The notes under the pieces: generated by a model | Seen by the model: the letters and a program-made list of their open reading frames with translations, nothing else | What the model was told of the DNA's origin: nothing | The model's database searches: none | Position numbers and translations under genes: made by a program | Source of the DNA: Mimachlamys varia | Lineage: Eukaryota > Mollusca > Bivalvia > Pectinida > Pectinidae | Direction of reading: 5' to 3' | DNA: 64,000 nt | Assembly: GCA_947623455.1 (NCBI GenBank) | Contig: OX392529.1 | Coordinates: 52,843,186-52,907,185, forward strand | Shown: positions 13,032 to 22,640 of the stretch, in pieces | Layout: each line of letters opens with the position of its first letter | Numbering within the stretch: position 1 is the stretch's first letter

Positions 13032-13066
13032 ATTTGTAGAGAGAAGGGTACAAGTCCCAGAAGTCT

Positions 13067-13290
13067 AGTGAGCTTGTGACCGAGTGGTTAAAAGTTCGAG
13101 TCATGCCACAGCACTGCGTTGCATCTTTGAGCAAGATACTTGACTTCACTTGCTCCAGTCTATTTAGCTGTATAAATGAGTACATTGGGCTGTGGAAAAC
13201 TAGCCGTGAAAGCTGAAATGGTGGCATCGGGTGCTTTCCAGTGTGTCCATGTGGAAAACAGTGTAACAAATTTTAGTGGGGAACCACTAT
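13067..13290 (+). mobile_element. tRNA-derived SINE with internally deleted head
   Basis: A-box-like TGACCGAGTGGTTAAAA is followed after only a few bases by a B-box-like GTTCGAGTC, so most of the anticodon region appears deleted. Downstream is the block GAGCAAGATACTTGACTTCA then CTTGCTCCAGTC and GTATAAATGAGTAC, a conserved-looking core of a type known from many marine-invertebrate SINEs (recalled, not searched). The element starts about 35 bp after the 14-bp minisatellite. The right border is uncertain. Confidence 0.65.
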
Positions 13291-14561
13291 CAGTATAGAT
13301 AACATTACATAGTGTATTTAACAAATTCTTGAAGTGGTTAATTTCTCATAATACACCCGCTGTCAGTTTAGAAAACGGTGTAACCAATTCTAGTCATAAA
13401 CCTCTGGCAAATACAGAGTTGTCAAGACAAACTCTAATAAGGAATCAGACATCAAAAGACTCGGCAGACGGATACCATTACTTTGATACAATGGAAAGAC
13501 GCAACTGATTTTTCTCCTTCAATAAACTGTAAGAATACACTGACGAAAACTGAGCCCTGTTTGTAAACAAAAAGATAAGCTTAAAGAATGGACAATTGAA
13601 AGGTGATGCCATTTGTCAACAAAGACCGCCAATAGCAAGGGCTGGCTAAACAGTCGAAATTGTGCAAATGTTTCCGAAGAAAATTGAATCAATGGAGCAA
13701 CCAGGGTCATGAAGAAGGTTTAGGGGTCACTGGGACCTTTGGGAGCCGCATAACTCGGAATTACATAGGCTTTGGCTGGCTGGAGCCAAACAGGCTACCT
13801 AATCGGTAGTTTGAATACATTTAATTGCCCAAAACATTACACATGTATGTTTACCGTTATATATACAGTCTGTCACACGCTGACAGCACGTCAGACTGGC
13901 AGCCTTTATATATCATATACCAGGGGACAAGAATTTTATTTCATTTGATGTCACATAACCTATGCTGATAATTTATTTGATACAAAATGCCTGAAAAATT
14001 TTGCAGACATACTTTTTATATGCAGCAGATGGATATAATGCAAAAAGAATTTTGTCGTTAAACTAGAAATAAATATGCATTCATTTAGCTTATGTAATCT
14101 TTCAGAAATGTTTGGCATATTGTAATTTATTTAGCTTAAATCAAACCCATGTGTTCTGAAATATGACTTAAAACACATTAACTATTATATAACGCTAAGA
14201 CATTCTCAGACAACTCATATGTTTGTTGAAATGAATTTCAAATTCCTTGGAATATTATTTATAATGATAAAATTGAAAAAAATGCAAAATAGACCTCTTT
14301 AATGACGTTTTCTACATAAGGTGTATTTTATTATTTTGTCGTATATTACTTAACAATTGTATATATATACAAAAGACCAACAACTTTATCAATAAAACCA
14401 TTTTTATCGTTGTAGCACTATAAAAGCTGTAGTGTGACATTTTTATTTGAATCTGCCAACCAAACACAAGTTGGTATTGTGTGAATGCTACTGAGTCTAT
14501 TAGGCCACAACACACATATGGTGCACATTGGTCAGTTGCTTATAACATCCCTGTGACAGAA

Positions 14562-14574
14562 TGACCAATGGTCA
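14562..14574. promoter_or_regulatory. Everted palindrome TGACCA-A-TGGTCA
   Basis: Perfect copy of the 13-mer palindrome TGACCANTGGTCA, flanked by extra half-sites (TTGGTCA near 14529, GTCAGTGG after it, CTGACCAATG near 14608). One of five perfect copies in the window. A binding-site role is inference. Confidence 0.4.
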
Positions 14575-14635
14575 GTGGTGTGAATGAGCGGAGCCCTGTC
14601 ACTCTGACCAATGCCCAGATGACAGGTATGTTAAT

Positions 14636-14670
14636 CTCCCCCTGAGTCTGGAACCCACCACCAGGGGGAG
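14636..14670. other. Short hairpin with 9-bp GC stem
   Basis: CTCCCCCTG (14636-14644) pairs exactly with CAGGGGGAG (14662-14670) around an 18-base loop. The right arm also lies in CCACCAGGGGGAGC, one base off the CTCF core. Two explanations are therefore possible for the same bases. Confidence 0.5.
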
Positions 14671-14970
14671 CATGTGTAAACCACAACACTATTTAGTGCA
14701 GTGATGTATGGTTCCCGACTGCAGGCCATCCATTATGGACTAACAGTTATAGCTCGTGGCCCCTTAATTCCCCGGGTCATTCATCATCTACCTAAGGGCC
14801 AATACATCAGGGGTAAAAGACCTGTTATACAGGGCTATAGCACAAAAGTGTTAGGAAGGCTTTTTGGGGTAGGTCTGTTAATACATTAACATTGGCATGG
14901 CAAGTGGTGACCTGTGAAAATAGCATGCAATAGATTGTCAGACCTGGCATGCATACTTTACTGTCAAGGT

Positions 14971-15064
14971 AGTTCTTTAGACTCCGAGGCGATCTGTAAA
15001 ACTCTTGAAGATATACAAGTATTCCAAGAGTTCTTTAGACTCGGAGGCTATCTGTAAAACTCTT
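14971..15064. repeat. Two 36-bp direct repeats, 58 bp apart
   Basis: AGTTCTTTAGACTCCGAGGC then GATCTGTAAAACTCTT (14971-15006) is repeated with two mismatches at 15029-15064. Confidence 0.85.
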
Positions 15065-15993
15065 AACGACTTCAGTCTAGCTACTGACCATAAATCAAAA
15101 ATACGTATTACCTACTATTATCATATTAGTGTTCCACACCTCTGCAGACAGGATTGATAAGACCCCCATCACCTTGGGAGCAAAGACCTTCACATAACAA
15201 CCCTCAGCGTGTGAGATCTGAGACCAAGCCTGCTTTGATTTAGGAACGAAATGAAAAAAACATATCTTTCTAGACATGGGGCGAAAGGGAAAAGGTTTAT
15301 CATTAGCTAACAAGACACATTAGCTGGCCGTATCGGGAAGGGTAGTCTCTCGGTCTGGTATCTATCTGTGTCCCACCGCGAATCGTATAGTGGTCACAGT
15401 CGTGATGGGAACGAATCCACTTGTGTCTTAACAATTACAAAAAACTCGCATCTCCTGGACTCGGAATGTCCGATTTCATTCCCGTCATTTCTTGACAGCT
15501 TGATTGTATTATGGTTCCTGGTTTGAAAAGCATTCCCCAGTATTGTTAATGAGAAATTCTTCATGAGAAAGAAGGAATTCTGTGATTCTGTGTTACTATA
15601 CATTATAAAGCTCTAGATAATTATATATACCCATACAGCGTAATACCGCAAACCGTAATTTTATAATAAACTTTAACTATTTGTCAAAAGAAAGAAACAA
15701 ATTTGGTCCAATATACACATTGCATTTATTTAATACAGATATTAAGTAAGATTATTTTGCTTACCAATTCACAGAAAAAATTCCATGATAAACTATATAA
15801 TTGCCTTAACTGACTATTATAAAAATTGACTACACCGATGTACAAACATTTGAACTGAAGTTCATTGCTATTAAGAAACCTAAATGCCAACAATCTAGCA
15901 GACGTTTGTATGTCAGCACCTTAGTAACTTACAAGCACTCGCTCCAAGAGGCGGGGTAATTCAAGATGTACTTGTACATTTGTAAACCCTAGT

Positions 15994-16197
15994 ACGAATT
16001 ACCTGAATGCGAGAATACAAATTGCCACCCTCGCCAAACATGAAGCAAACTTGTACAGGTGGGTTTATGGAACCTGTTGGAACATTGTAGCCTGGGACAG
16101 CGAGTCGATCGCGAGCACACACACGTACATGGAGCTGCACTCTCTACTCCGATTTCTGGAAGTTCTCCAGACATCAAAAATGTGCCAATTTAGATGA
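15994..16197 (+). CDS. Candidate coding exon or fragment, product unknown
   Basis: A plus-strand frame open for at least 67 codons ends at TGA 16195-16197 in a locally GC-richer patch. The peptide includes ARIQIATLAKHEANLYRWVY and ends near LRFLEVLQTSKMCQFR; it is amphipathic and tryptophan-containing, like a soluble protein. Purines occupy about 57% of first codon positions, only mildly above background. A possible acceptor is the AG at 15991-15992 (ACCCTAG), but the pyrimidine tract is poor. No donor is obvious, so it would be a terminal exon, and no poly(A) signal is clear. No family is recognised. A minus-strand frame overlaps it but is cysteine-rich and less protein-like. It could be chance. 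Confidence 0.2.
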   Translation, partial: TNYLNARIQIATLAKHEANLYRWVYGTCWNIVAWDSESIASTHTYMELHSLLRFLEVLQTSKMCQFR

Positions 16198-16390
16198 AAA
16201 GCGGGTCAGCATTACCATACAATCTATAACTTTATCCTTGAAAATGTGTTATCTTCTGGGAAGAAGCTATAGAATATCCTGAAATATACACAGAGCATGA
16301 ATGCACATGCACATGAAGGTACCGCGGACGGATCGGCATGGTTATGTAGTATCAAGAAAAGGGTAAGGGAGATTAAAAAAAAGTTTAAAT

Positions 16391-16625
16391 TCTTTTTTTT
16401 TTTTCAATTTGCCAGATCATCAGGTTTATATAAGTAGAAGTTAACAAAACATGAAAGGTCTGTTAGGCTAGAACAATTAAGGCCTAAAAAATCAATATTT
16501 TTTTTTAAAATATAATCAGAAACATTTGTTTTTTTTCAATTTGCCAGATCATCAAGTTTATGTAAGTAAAAGTAAACAAAAATATATGAAAGGGTTTTGT
16601 TCGTCTAGAACCACTAGGGCCTGAC
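16391..16625. repeat. Tandem duplication, period 132 bp, with T-runs
   Basis: TTCAATTTGCCAGATCATCA begins near 16403 and 16535. Both copies continue with GGTTTATATAAGTA-like sequence, AACAAAA, ATGAAAG, a CTAGAAC block and AGGCCT or GGGCCT. Each copy is preceded by a run of T. Confidence 0.85.
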
Positions 16626-16915
16626 TGAGATCATTCAGTGTGTATATTATACTGTACATACAAACTGAAATTTCTGGAGGCAGACAGAGGATGTAAGATA
16701 ATATTTAAGATTACCCAAGAATACCATGTTCTCCCAACTGTTGTTGTACATGTTAATATGGTCTTATCACAAGACAAGCTTTCAAAGGACCCAGATTACA
16801 GAGGTCTGACGAGACAACGGTTTTTGGTTTGGTTATAAAAGGAAATTCATTACCGTGGTTCCTGAAAGCCTATGTCCACTTGCATGTTTTCCAATCAATA
16901 GTTTTTTACTGAAGT

Positions 16916-17170
16916 CCTTAATCTTGGTTTTGTAGGGCGTTTATTATGGGACAAGAAAAGTACTTGACCTTTGTTTTGAGTATATGGACAAGAACATTCC
17001 TTGACCTTTGTTTTGAGTATATGGACTAGAAAAGACCTTGACCTTTGTTGTGTGGGGCGATTATAAGGATGAGAAAAGTCCTTGACCTGTGATGTGTCGG
17101 GCAAGTATAGGGACAAGAAAAGTCCCTGACCTTTGTTGTGTTGGGCGAGTATAGGATGACCTTGGTTAAG
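16916..17170. repeat. Minisatellite, about six units of 37-44 bp
   Basis: CTTGACCTTTGTTTTGAGTA-type units recur at about 16963, 17000, 17037, 17081 and 17125 with spacings 37, 37, 44 and 44. The spacer alternates between GTATATGGACAAGAA and GGGCGA..TATAAGGA forms, showing two unit subtypes. The minus-strand frame over it (16895-17116) is an artefact. Confidence 0.9.
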
Positions 17171-18285
17171 GGAACAAATGACCTTGAAAGGTGTTTAGAA
17201 TGAAATCACAAGCAACACTTCCCATATCGGAGTGGGAATGTTAGGGATATGGAGGGGATACGGAGAGGGAATGCTACTGATACGATGAGCTATGTCTTTG
17301 TATCTGTGAGGGAGAAGAGAATGGAACACAGATTGTTTGCTTTACATACAGGTCTGACATTCTCTGCTATCTTTACATTTCCTCGCAGTGATTAGACCAG
17401 GAGGCTGAAACTAAACCTCCATGATGACCAGGAAACCATGTTGATGACTATACAAACAGTACAGATGACTACTAGAGAAGAACGAAATCCCCCCTCCACT
17501 CCTCACCCCCAGTCTCCCCCTCTCATCATAAACAGTGAGAACCAGTAAGGTTGAGTGGGTCAAGTTCTAGTTTGTGTTTAGGTATGGCTAGTCAGAGATG
17601 TCCAGTTACAATTATTAATACACCTAGTTCTCCAAAACTCTGAAATATACATCATAAGTGTTAACTGATAGACCAGTTGTACAAGTATCAGTTTGTTAAA
17701 GAAAAACACATGTCACCCCCATCTCTAATAAAACAGCTCGATTCTCACGGGGCTAATTATACAGTTCCAATGTATTTATTCCACATGAAAATCGGGCTAA
17801 TATACTTAATTATTTGATATTTCACTGTAAACGATATGAAAAATATCTGCAGAAAAAATACATGATGACAGTGATGAGGAATGAAGGGTCAGATCAGATT
17901 TCTCCCTGGTCAGCCTCGGACCTATCTCAGCCATGTTTGTCGGGGTAAAAACATGCCTTGCCCAGTCATCAGGGGTTTAACACAGGGTTAAGTTACTCCC
18001 GCTGTGATTATTCCGGGTCAGTTTTTTGGCTTTCACACCCTGGTCTTTTTCAGGCTATAATTGTGGGGTTCTCTTGACCTTCCGACCCTTGAAAAACTTG
18101 ATCGACTACATGTTGACAACTGTAATACATCCTGGGAATATTGAAGTACATTTTCTAGTTAGTTACACCTTATTGATATTCCTTAATTCCAACCTATCAG
18201 CACGCACACAAAACAGATTTTGTTTCCAAAAATCTTTCAGTCATGCTAGAGTTCAGCTGACCATGATTGAGTCTAACTCAACTAA
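17171..18285. other. Non-coding stretch
   Basis: No supported gene. A pyrimidine-rich patch (CCCCCCTCCACTCCTCACCCC) lies near 17489-17521. The plus frame at 18026-18370 runs into the following minisatellite and is not called. Confidence 0.4.
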
Positions 18286-18935
18286 AGACAACAGACTGGT
18301 CAGCCTAGCTCAGCCCAGACAACAGACTGGACGGTCTAGCTTGGCCCAGACAACAGACTGGTCGGCCTAGCTCGGCCCAGACAACAGACTGGTCGGCCTA
18401 GCTCGGCCCAGACAACAGACTGGTCGGCCTAGCTCGGCCCAGACAACAGACTGGTCGGCCTAGCTTGGCCCAGACAACAGACTGGTCGGCCTAGCTCGGC
18501 CCTGACAACAGACTGGTGGGCCTAGCTCAGTCCAGACAACAGACTGGTGGTCCTAGCTCGGCCCAGACAACAGACTAGTCGGCCTAGCTCGGCCCTGACA
18601 ACAGACTGGTGGGCCTAGCTCAGTCCAGACAAAAGACTGGTGGTCCTAGCTCAGCCCAGACAACAGACTGGTCGGCCTAGCTCGGCCCTGACAACAGACT
18701 GGTCGGCCTAGCTCGGCCCTGACAACAGACTGGTGGGCCTAGCTCAGTCCAGACAACAGACTAGTCGGCCTAGCTCGGCCCAGACAACAGACTAGTCGGC
18801 CTAGCTCAGTCCAGACAACAGACTAGTCAGCCTAGCTCAGTCCAGACAACAGACAAGTTGGCCTAGCTCGGCCCAGACAACAGACTAGTTGGCCTAGCTC
18901 AGTCCAGACAACAGACTAGTTGGCCCTTTCGGCCC
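18286..18935. repeat. 31-bp minisatellite, about 21 units
   Basis: The unit is CAGACAACAGACTGGTCGG followed by CCTAGCTCGGCC. Length is strictly 31 bp throughout with almost no indels, which indicates recent array turnover. Variants differ at GGTCGG/GGTGGG/AGTCGG/AGTTGG and CTCGGCC/CTCAGTC/CTCGGCCCT. From about 18495 to 18660 a three-unit pattern of variants (about 93 bp) is repeated, so part of the array grew by higher-order duplication. It is far more GC-rich than its surroundings and contains partial palindromes (GGCCTAGCTCGGCC). Confidence 0.95.
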
Positions 18936-20208
18936 ATGAAGCTCTAACATCAGCTCCCACATCAGCTCATCGGCACACATTCTATGGCTTGTGTCAGAGG
19001 AGATAACAGCCGTAGGTCTGTTGATTAGTGAGGAACACCTTGTACATTGAGAAGATTATACAGATCAACGCCAATAAAAAACTGCGGAACTATGTACGGA
19101 TTGTTTAGAACATGAATGACAAAAACGTTGCAGGAAAAAAAATTCTTACATTCAGACATACGTTCAAAACAAGTGTGCAGGAGACCACTTTGTTATGATC
19201 ACTACCATTTAAATCTTCTTAGACATATATCTGTTATTGAAGAGCCAAAATATTACAGGTCTTTTGAAAAAACAATGCAACAATGTGTTAAATATTATGA
19301 ATACCTTTGAAAATGGACTAACAGGAAACAGGAAGTAGTTGAGTAACATACAAAATGGAACTCGGTAAATGATCTCCTCTCTCAAGATTACAAGCAGATG
19401 AGGAGGTTGCCTTGCAGAGATGTAATATCACAACTGCGTGTGTTTTTGACGATGTATATCTGACAGTACTGAAGGTTGCCCTGCCTGCTAAACCATTTTT
19501 TGATAGGGTAGTTTGAATTACAGAAATTGTCGAATTTCCGCATCTTCGAGCTCTACAGCAGATAATGAAAACAACCCCCGCAGAAACTAGCGAAAACACC
19601 TTCCAGGATAAGCTGAAGAGACGCCGATACTAACAAAACTATCTACGGGATTACATATTAAAGAAACCTCCGGAGAAGCATAGCAGTGATTCAGATCCAT
19701 TCACCAAGACATGAGTTGTCTTCCCCTTATGTTATTAAGGCTGAATTTTGACTTTTACCTTAGAGGATAATCTTGGTGGTCATGCCAATGGAATGACTGA
19801 CACCAATGGCTACAACTTATTTCTTTCCTTTTTAAACGTAACGTCTGCTCTTTTTTTTATCTATGTACACAGAAACATTTCTTTCCTGCCAGTCGTTACA
19901 TAATGCCTGCATCCGTTTACCAGAAGTCATTATAATGTACAAAGTCTATATGCACAGAAGCATTTTGTCTGAAAGTAAACATTGAGTAATCATCGCAGCA
20001 TCATGTATCGTAGACTTGTGGACTCGAAAACATGACCTACGGAATCTAAAAATGACACTTTCATTTCTGTACAGACATGTGGTAGCACTGATAAACTACA
20101 ACTCTTGTCTCCATTACTGTGTTTGTACACACACCAGTCTTCTGTACAGTTTCTAATAAGCACACCCCTTCTACTGTATTCTTAAAACACAAATACATCT
20201 CGGGGATT
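18936..20208. other. Non-coding stretch
   Basis: No supported gene. A minus-strand frame of 93 codons (19318-19599) starts at GTG, not ATG, and has no recognisable domain. A plus frame at 19116-19310 is lysine/histidine-rich and also unsupported. Confidence 0.4.
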
Positions 20209-20276
20209 AAAATTAGAAGGGGCCCCATGTAGTAGCCAATGGCCCCCAAATATTTGTCTGGGCCCCTTCAAATTTT
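20209..20276. mobile_element. Small inverted-repeat element, 68 bp, 17-bp arms
   Basis: AAAATTAGAAGGGGCCC (20209-20225) and GGGCCCCTTCAAATTTT (20260-20276) are inverted with one mismatch, around a 34-base spacer that itself contains GGCCCCC. It abuts the 3' end of the minus-strand SINE at 20281. It may be a tiny foldback element or the remnant of a longer MITE. Confidence 0.6.
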
Positions 20277-20280
20277 CAGT

Positions 20281-20425
20281 TTGGTTTGGTTTATTTTGTT
20301 TTACGTTCTTTTAACAGCCAGGGCCAGATATTGAAGGGGGAGGAAAGCCGGAGAACCCGGAGAAAAACCACAGACCTACGATCAGTACCTGTCAACTGCC
20401 CCACCTGGCATTTAAACTCACACAA
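20281..20425 (-). mobile_element. tRNA-derived SINE, head-truncated copy
   Basis: Read on the plus strand it starts TTGGTTTGGTTTATTTTGTT (the element's 3' tail reversed), then TTAACAGCCAGGGCCAGATA, a GGAGGAAAGCCGGAGAACCC core and CAGTACCTGTCAACTGCCCC. It stops after ACTCACAC before any recognisable tRNA head. It is closely related to the fuller copy at 25511-25736, which shows that it lies on the minus strand and lacks its 5' head. Confidence 0.85.
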
Positions 20426-22174
20426 AATTTTGCCATTCATTACTATTGCAACTTCTCCTCTGAAATGAACATGGTCCCTAACTCAAAACAGTTAATTTCA
20501 ATCCCTGTCATTTTAGGAAATGTTTAAGTCAGGGATGATGAAAAAATTTCGATCAAAACGAACTGGTTTCATTTGTAACTGCAATAAGAGTAAACAATAA
20601 ACAAACTGAAAAGTGCTGCCAAGTTATCAAAGAGCACAGTGGAGAGTTGTTTGAGAATACTTGTGTAAAATCTGTGTCAGAAGAGACTCAAACTTTACAA
20701 GATAGAACAACTGTGTATAGTCTCCCTGCCCTGTCACTAAGGCCGCTGTTATCACAGCTACAGTAAAAGATCCCTCCCCTAATGAGACATACAACAGCAA
20801 GCACAACTAGGACTTTAATATCCCAGGCAGCAGCCGGCTAAACTACCTTGTGTGTGCAACTGTGCATAGCTGTTCAGGAATTCGTTACAAAACTACACCC
20901 AAGTCTGCTGTTTCACTGATTGTTGATGGACTTTTTTTTTGTAAAACGGAATTTTCAGGTTAAAAGGTCATCAGGGCCTGTAAGAGTAAAGTTGTTGTGT
21001 TTCAGTGAATGTTGAACTTTTTTTGTGAAAGTTATATTAAAGACCGCTCAGGTTTACTTCGTTTTAGGCTTATTTTTGCATGGTTATCAACTGGATGTTT
21101 TTTCAGAATTTTTCAGAATCCCGAAAAATTTCCTGAAGTTACGTATATTGTGGACATTTAAACACAAATTTAAATACTCTTTGGGGAATAAAACAAGGAA
21201 CTATAGTGGCTGAAATGTGGCTTGTCTGATGTAAAAAGGAGCGTTATAAAGAATTTTAAAGTGAAATTGATAGCTTACAGTAAACAGCACCATGCACCCC
21301 AACAAAAGTATCATTTCACTTACCTAAAATAAACAAAAAAGACATAAAATAAACAACTGCAAATCATGTTTATGATCAAAACTTACATGAGAATTTCAGG
21401 CAAATCTATTTCTTTAACAACAATGTACAAGTATGTTATGGAACATAAAAGGGAGGTAATAGCCGGGCAACTTTATTATATATAGAGGTGAAGTAAAATA
21501 TGGAGTCCTGTTATCAAAATTGCTTTTACAGTGAACAGATTGAGTCTTGTAATATTTGAGAATTCAATGTTTTAGGTCCAAGAAAACTTTCAATCATGGC
21601 GTTCATGAAACCTTTCCCTGCCCAATCCTGAGAAACTATCGCTCAACAAAAAATCAACAGAATTTGACCCCGATTGAACCCTACAGTATTAATTAGAACA
21701 TGTCCAGATTTAATCAAGAAGTGTCAACACACTGTTAAAGGCTCGGCATTACAATAACTTCACCACCACGGCTAATGTTTTACACAATGGTATGCAGGCA
21801 GGCGGGTAAACAAAGGACACCATCTCGTTTGCATAACACTTCATACTTCACATCACCCAGCCCACTCCTCGTCTATTTCTGTACGGTGTACCAGTCCTGC
21901 CAAGTTACCATGGTGACATATCAATTTTTGACCAGGAATTTGTGTTTCTTTTTTTGCCAATCATCAGCGCTGCGGTTACAATGTACTATTTATTTCCATT
22001 GCGTCCGTCTGTGTGTCCTGCCGAGTAACCATGCCGAATATTTCCTTTCTTTACAGGACATTAGCATATTTTGCTTCATTAAAACTCACACAAAAGTAAT
22101 CGAGTAATTTCATATAAGCTGATTATTTCTATGAGAGTTTTATTTTTCCTTCTAAATTTAGCGAGTTTTTCCGA

Positions 22175-22378
22175 TCAGAAATAACCACCATCTTTGAAGT
22201 TGAATGCTCCGGAGCCGAGAACAAAAGCTGCTTTGGAAGTTAAATGCATAGCAAAACTAACAAAAAGCTTCTTTGGAACCAAAACAAACCCATCGAGTGG
22301 CACTTCTAGAAGTTTATGTCCCATAAGAAGTACTGAGACAATTACTAAGACAAAGCTGACATAACATCTCTTGACCAT
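22175..22378 (-). CDS. Small ORF with signal-peptide-like start, 67 aa, unknown
   Basis: ATG at 22376-22378, stop TGA at 22175-22177. The N-terminus MVKRCYVSFVLVIVSVLLMG is a basic start plus a hydrophobic core, as in a signal peptide or membrane anchor; the remainder (KLLEVPLDGFVLVPKKLF onward, ending GAFNFKDGGYF) has two lysine-rich turns and glycine-rich termini. About 57% of first codon positions are purine, mild support for coding. The frame stays open upstream into the neighbouring SINE (to 22642), so the ATG choice rests on the hydrophobic start. No cleavage-site cysteine framework or known family is recognised. It may be a secreted peptide, an exon, or chance in hydrophobic AT-rich sequence. 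Confidence 0.25.
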   Translation of the reverse strand: MVKRCYVSFVLVIVSVLLMGHKLLEVPLDGFVLVPKKLFVSFAMHLTSKAAFVLGSGAFNFKDGGYF

Positions 22379-22463
22379 ACATTCTAACTTGAATACTTGG
22401 ACAACTAAGTTTTCCCACCATCCGGCAGACTTTAAGATAATGAGGATCAACTCTATATTATAT

Positions 22464-22640
22464 AGTGCTGGTCGGGTTGTGTAGTGGATAGCACACTGGC
22501 CGTTCACCAACTCATGGAGGTTGGGGTTTGATTCTGATTCCCCAGCTGGATGTGAAAATGTACAAGTCATCTGCCCAACTACATGGGTTTTCTCCGGGTA
22601 CTCTGATTTCCTCCCAAAATAAGACCCGTCGTGTGCTAAC
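22464..22640 (+). mobile_element. tRNA-derived SINE
   Basis: The head carries an A-box-like GTTGTGTAGTGGATAGCACA and a B-box-like GGGGTTTGATTC, followed by CATGGGTTTTCTCCGGGTAC and TCTGATTTCCTCCC. The last block matches in sense orientation the core of the two minus-strand SINEs at 20281 and 25511, so all three share a core with different heads or divergence. The tail after CCCGTCGTGTGCTAAC is not well defined. Confidence 0.75.

Noticed and set aside
12324..13269. Three long minus-strand ORFs (186-293 codons) with tyrosine/leucine-rich repeats.
   Set aside because: They are translations of the 14-bp minisatellite in all frames, not a repeat protein gene.
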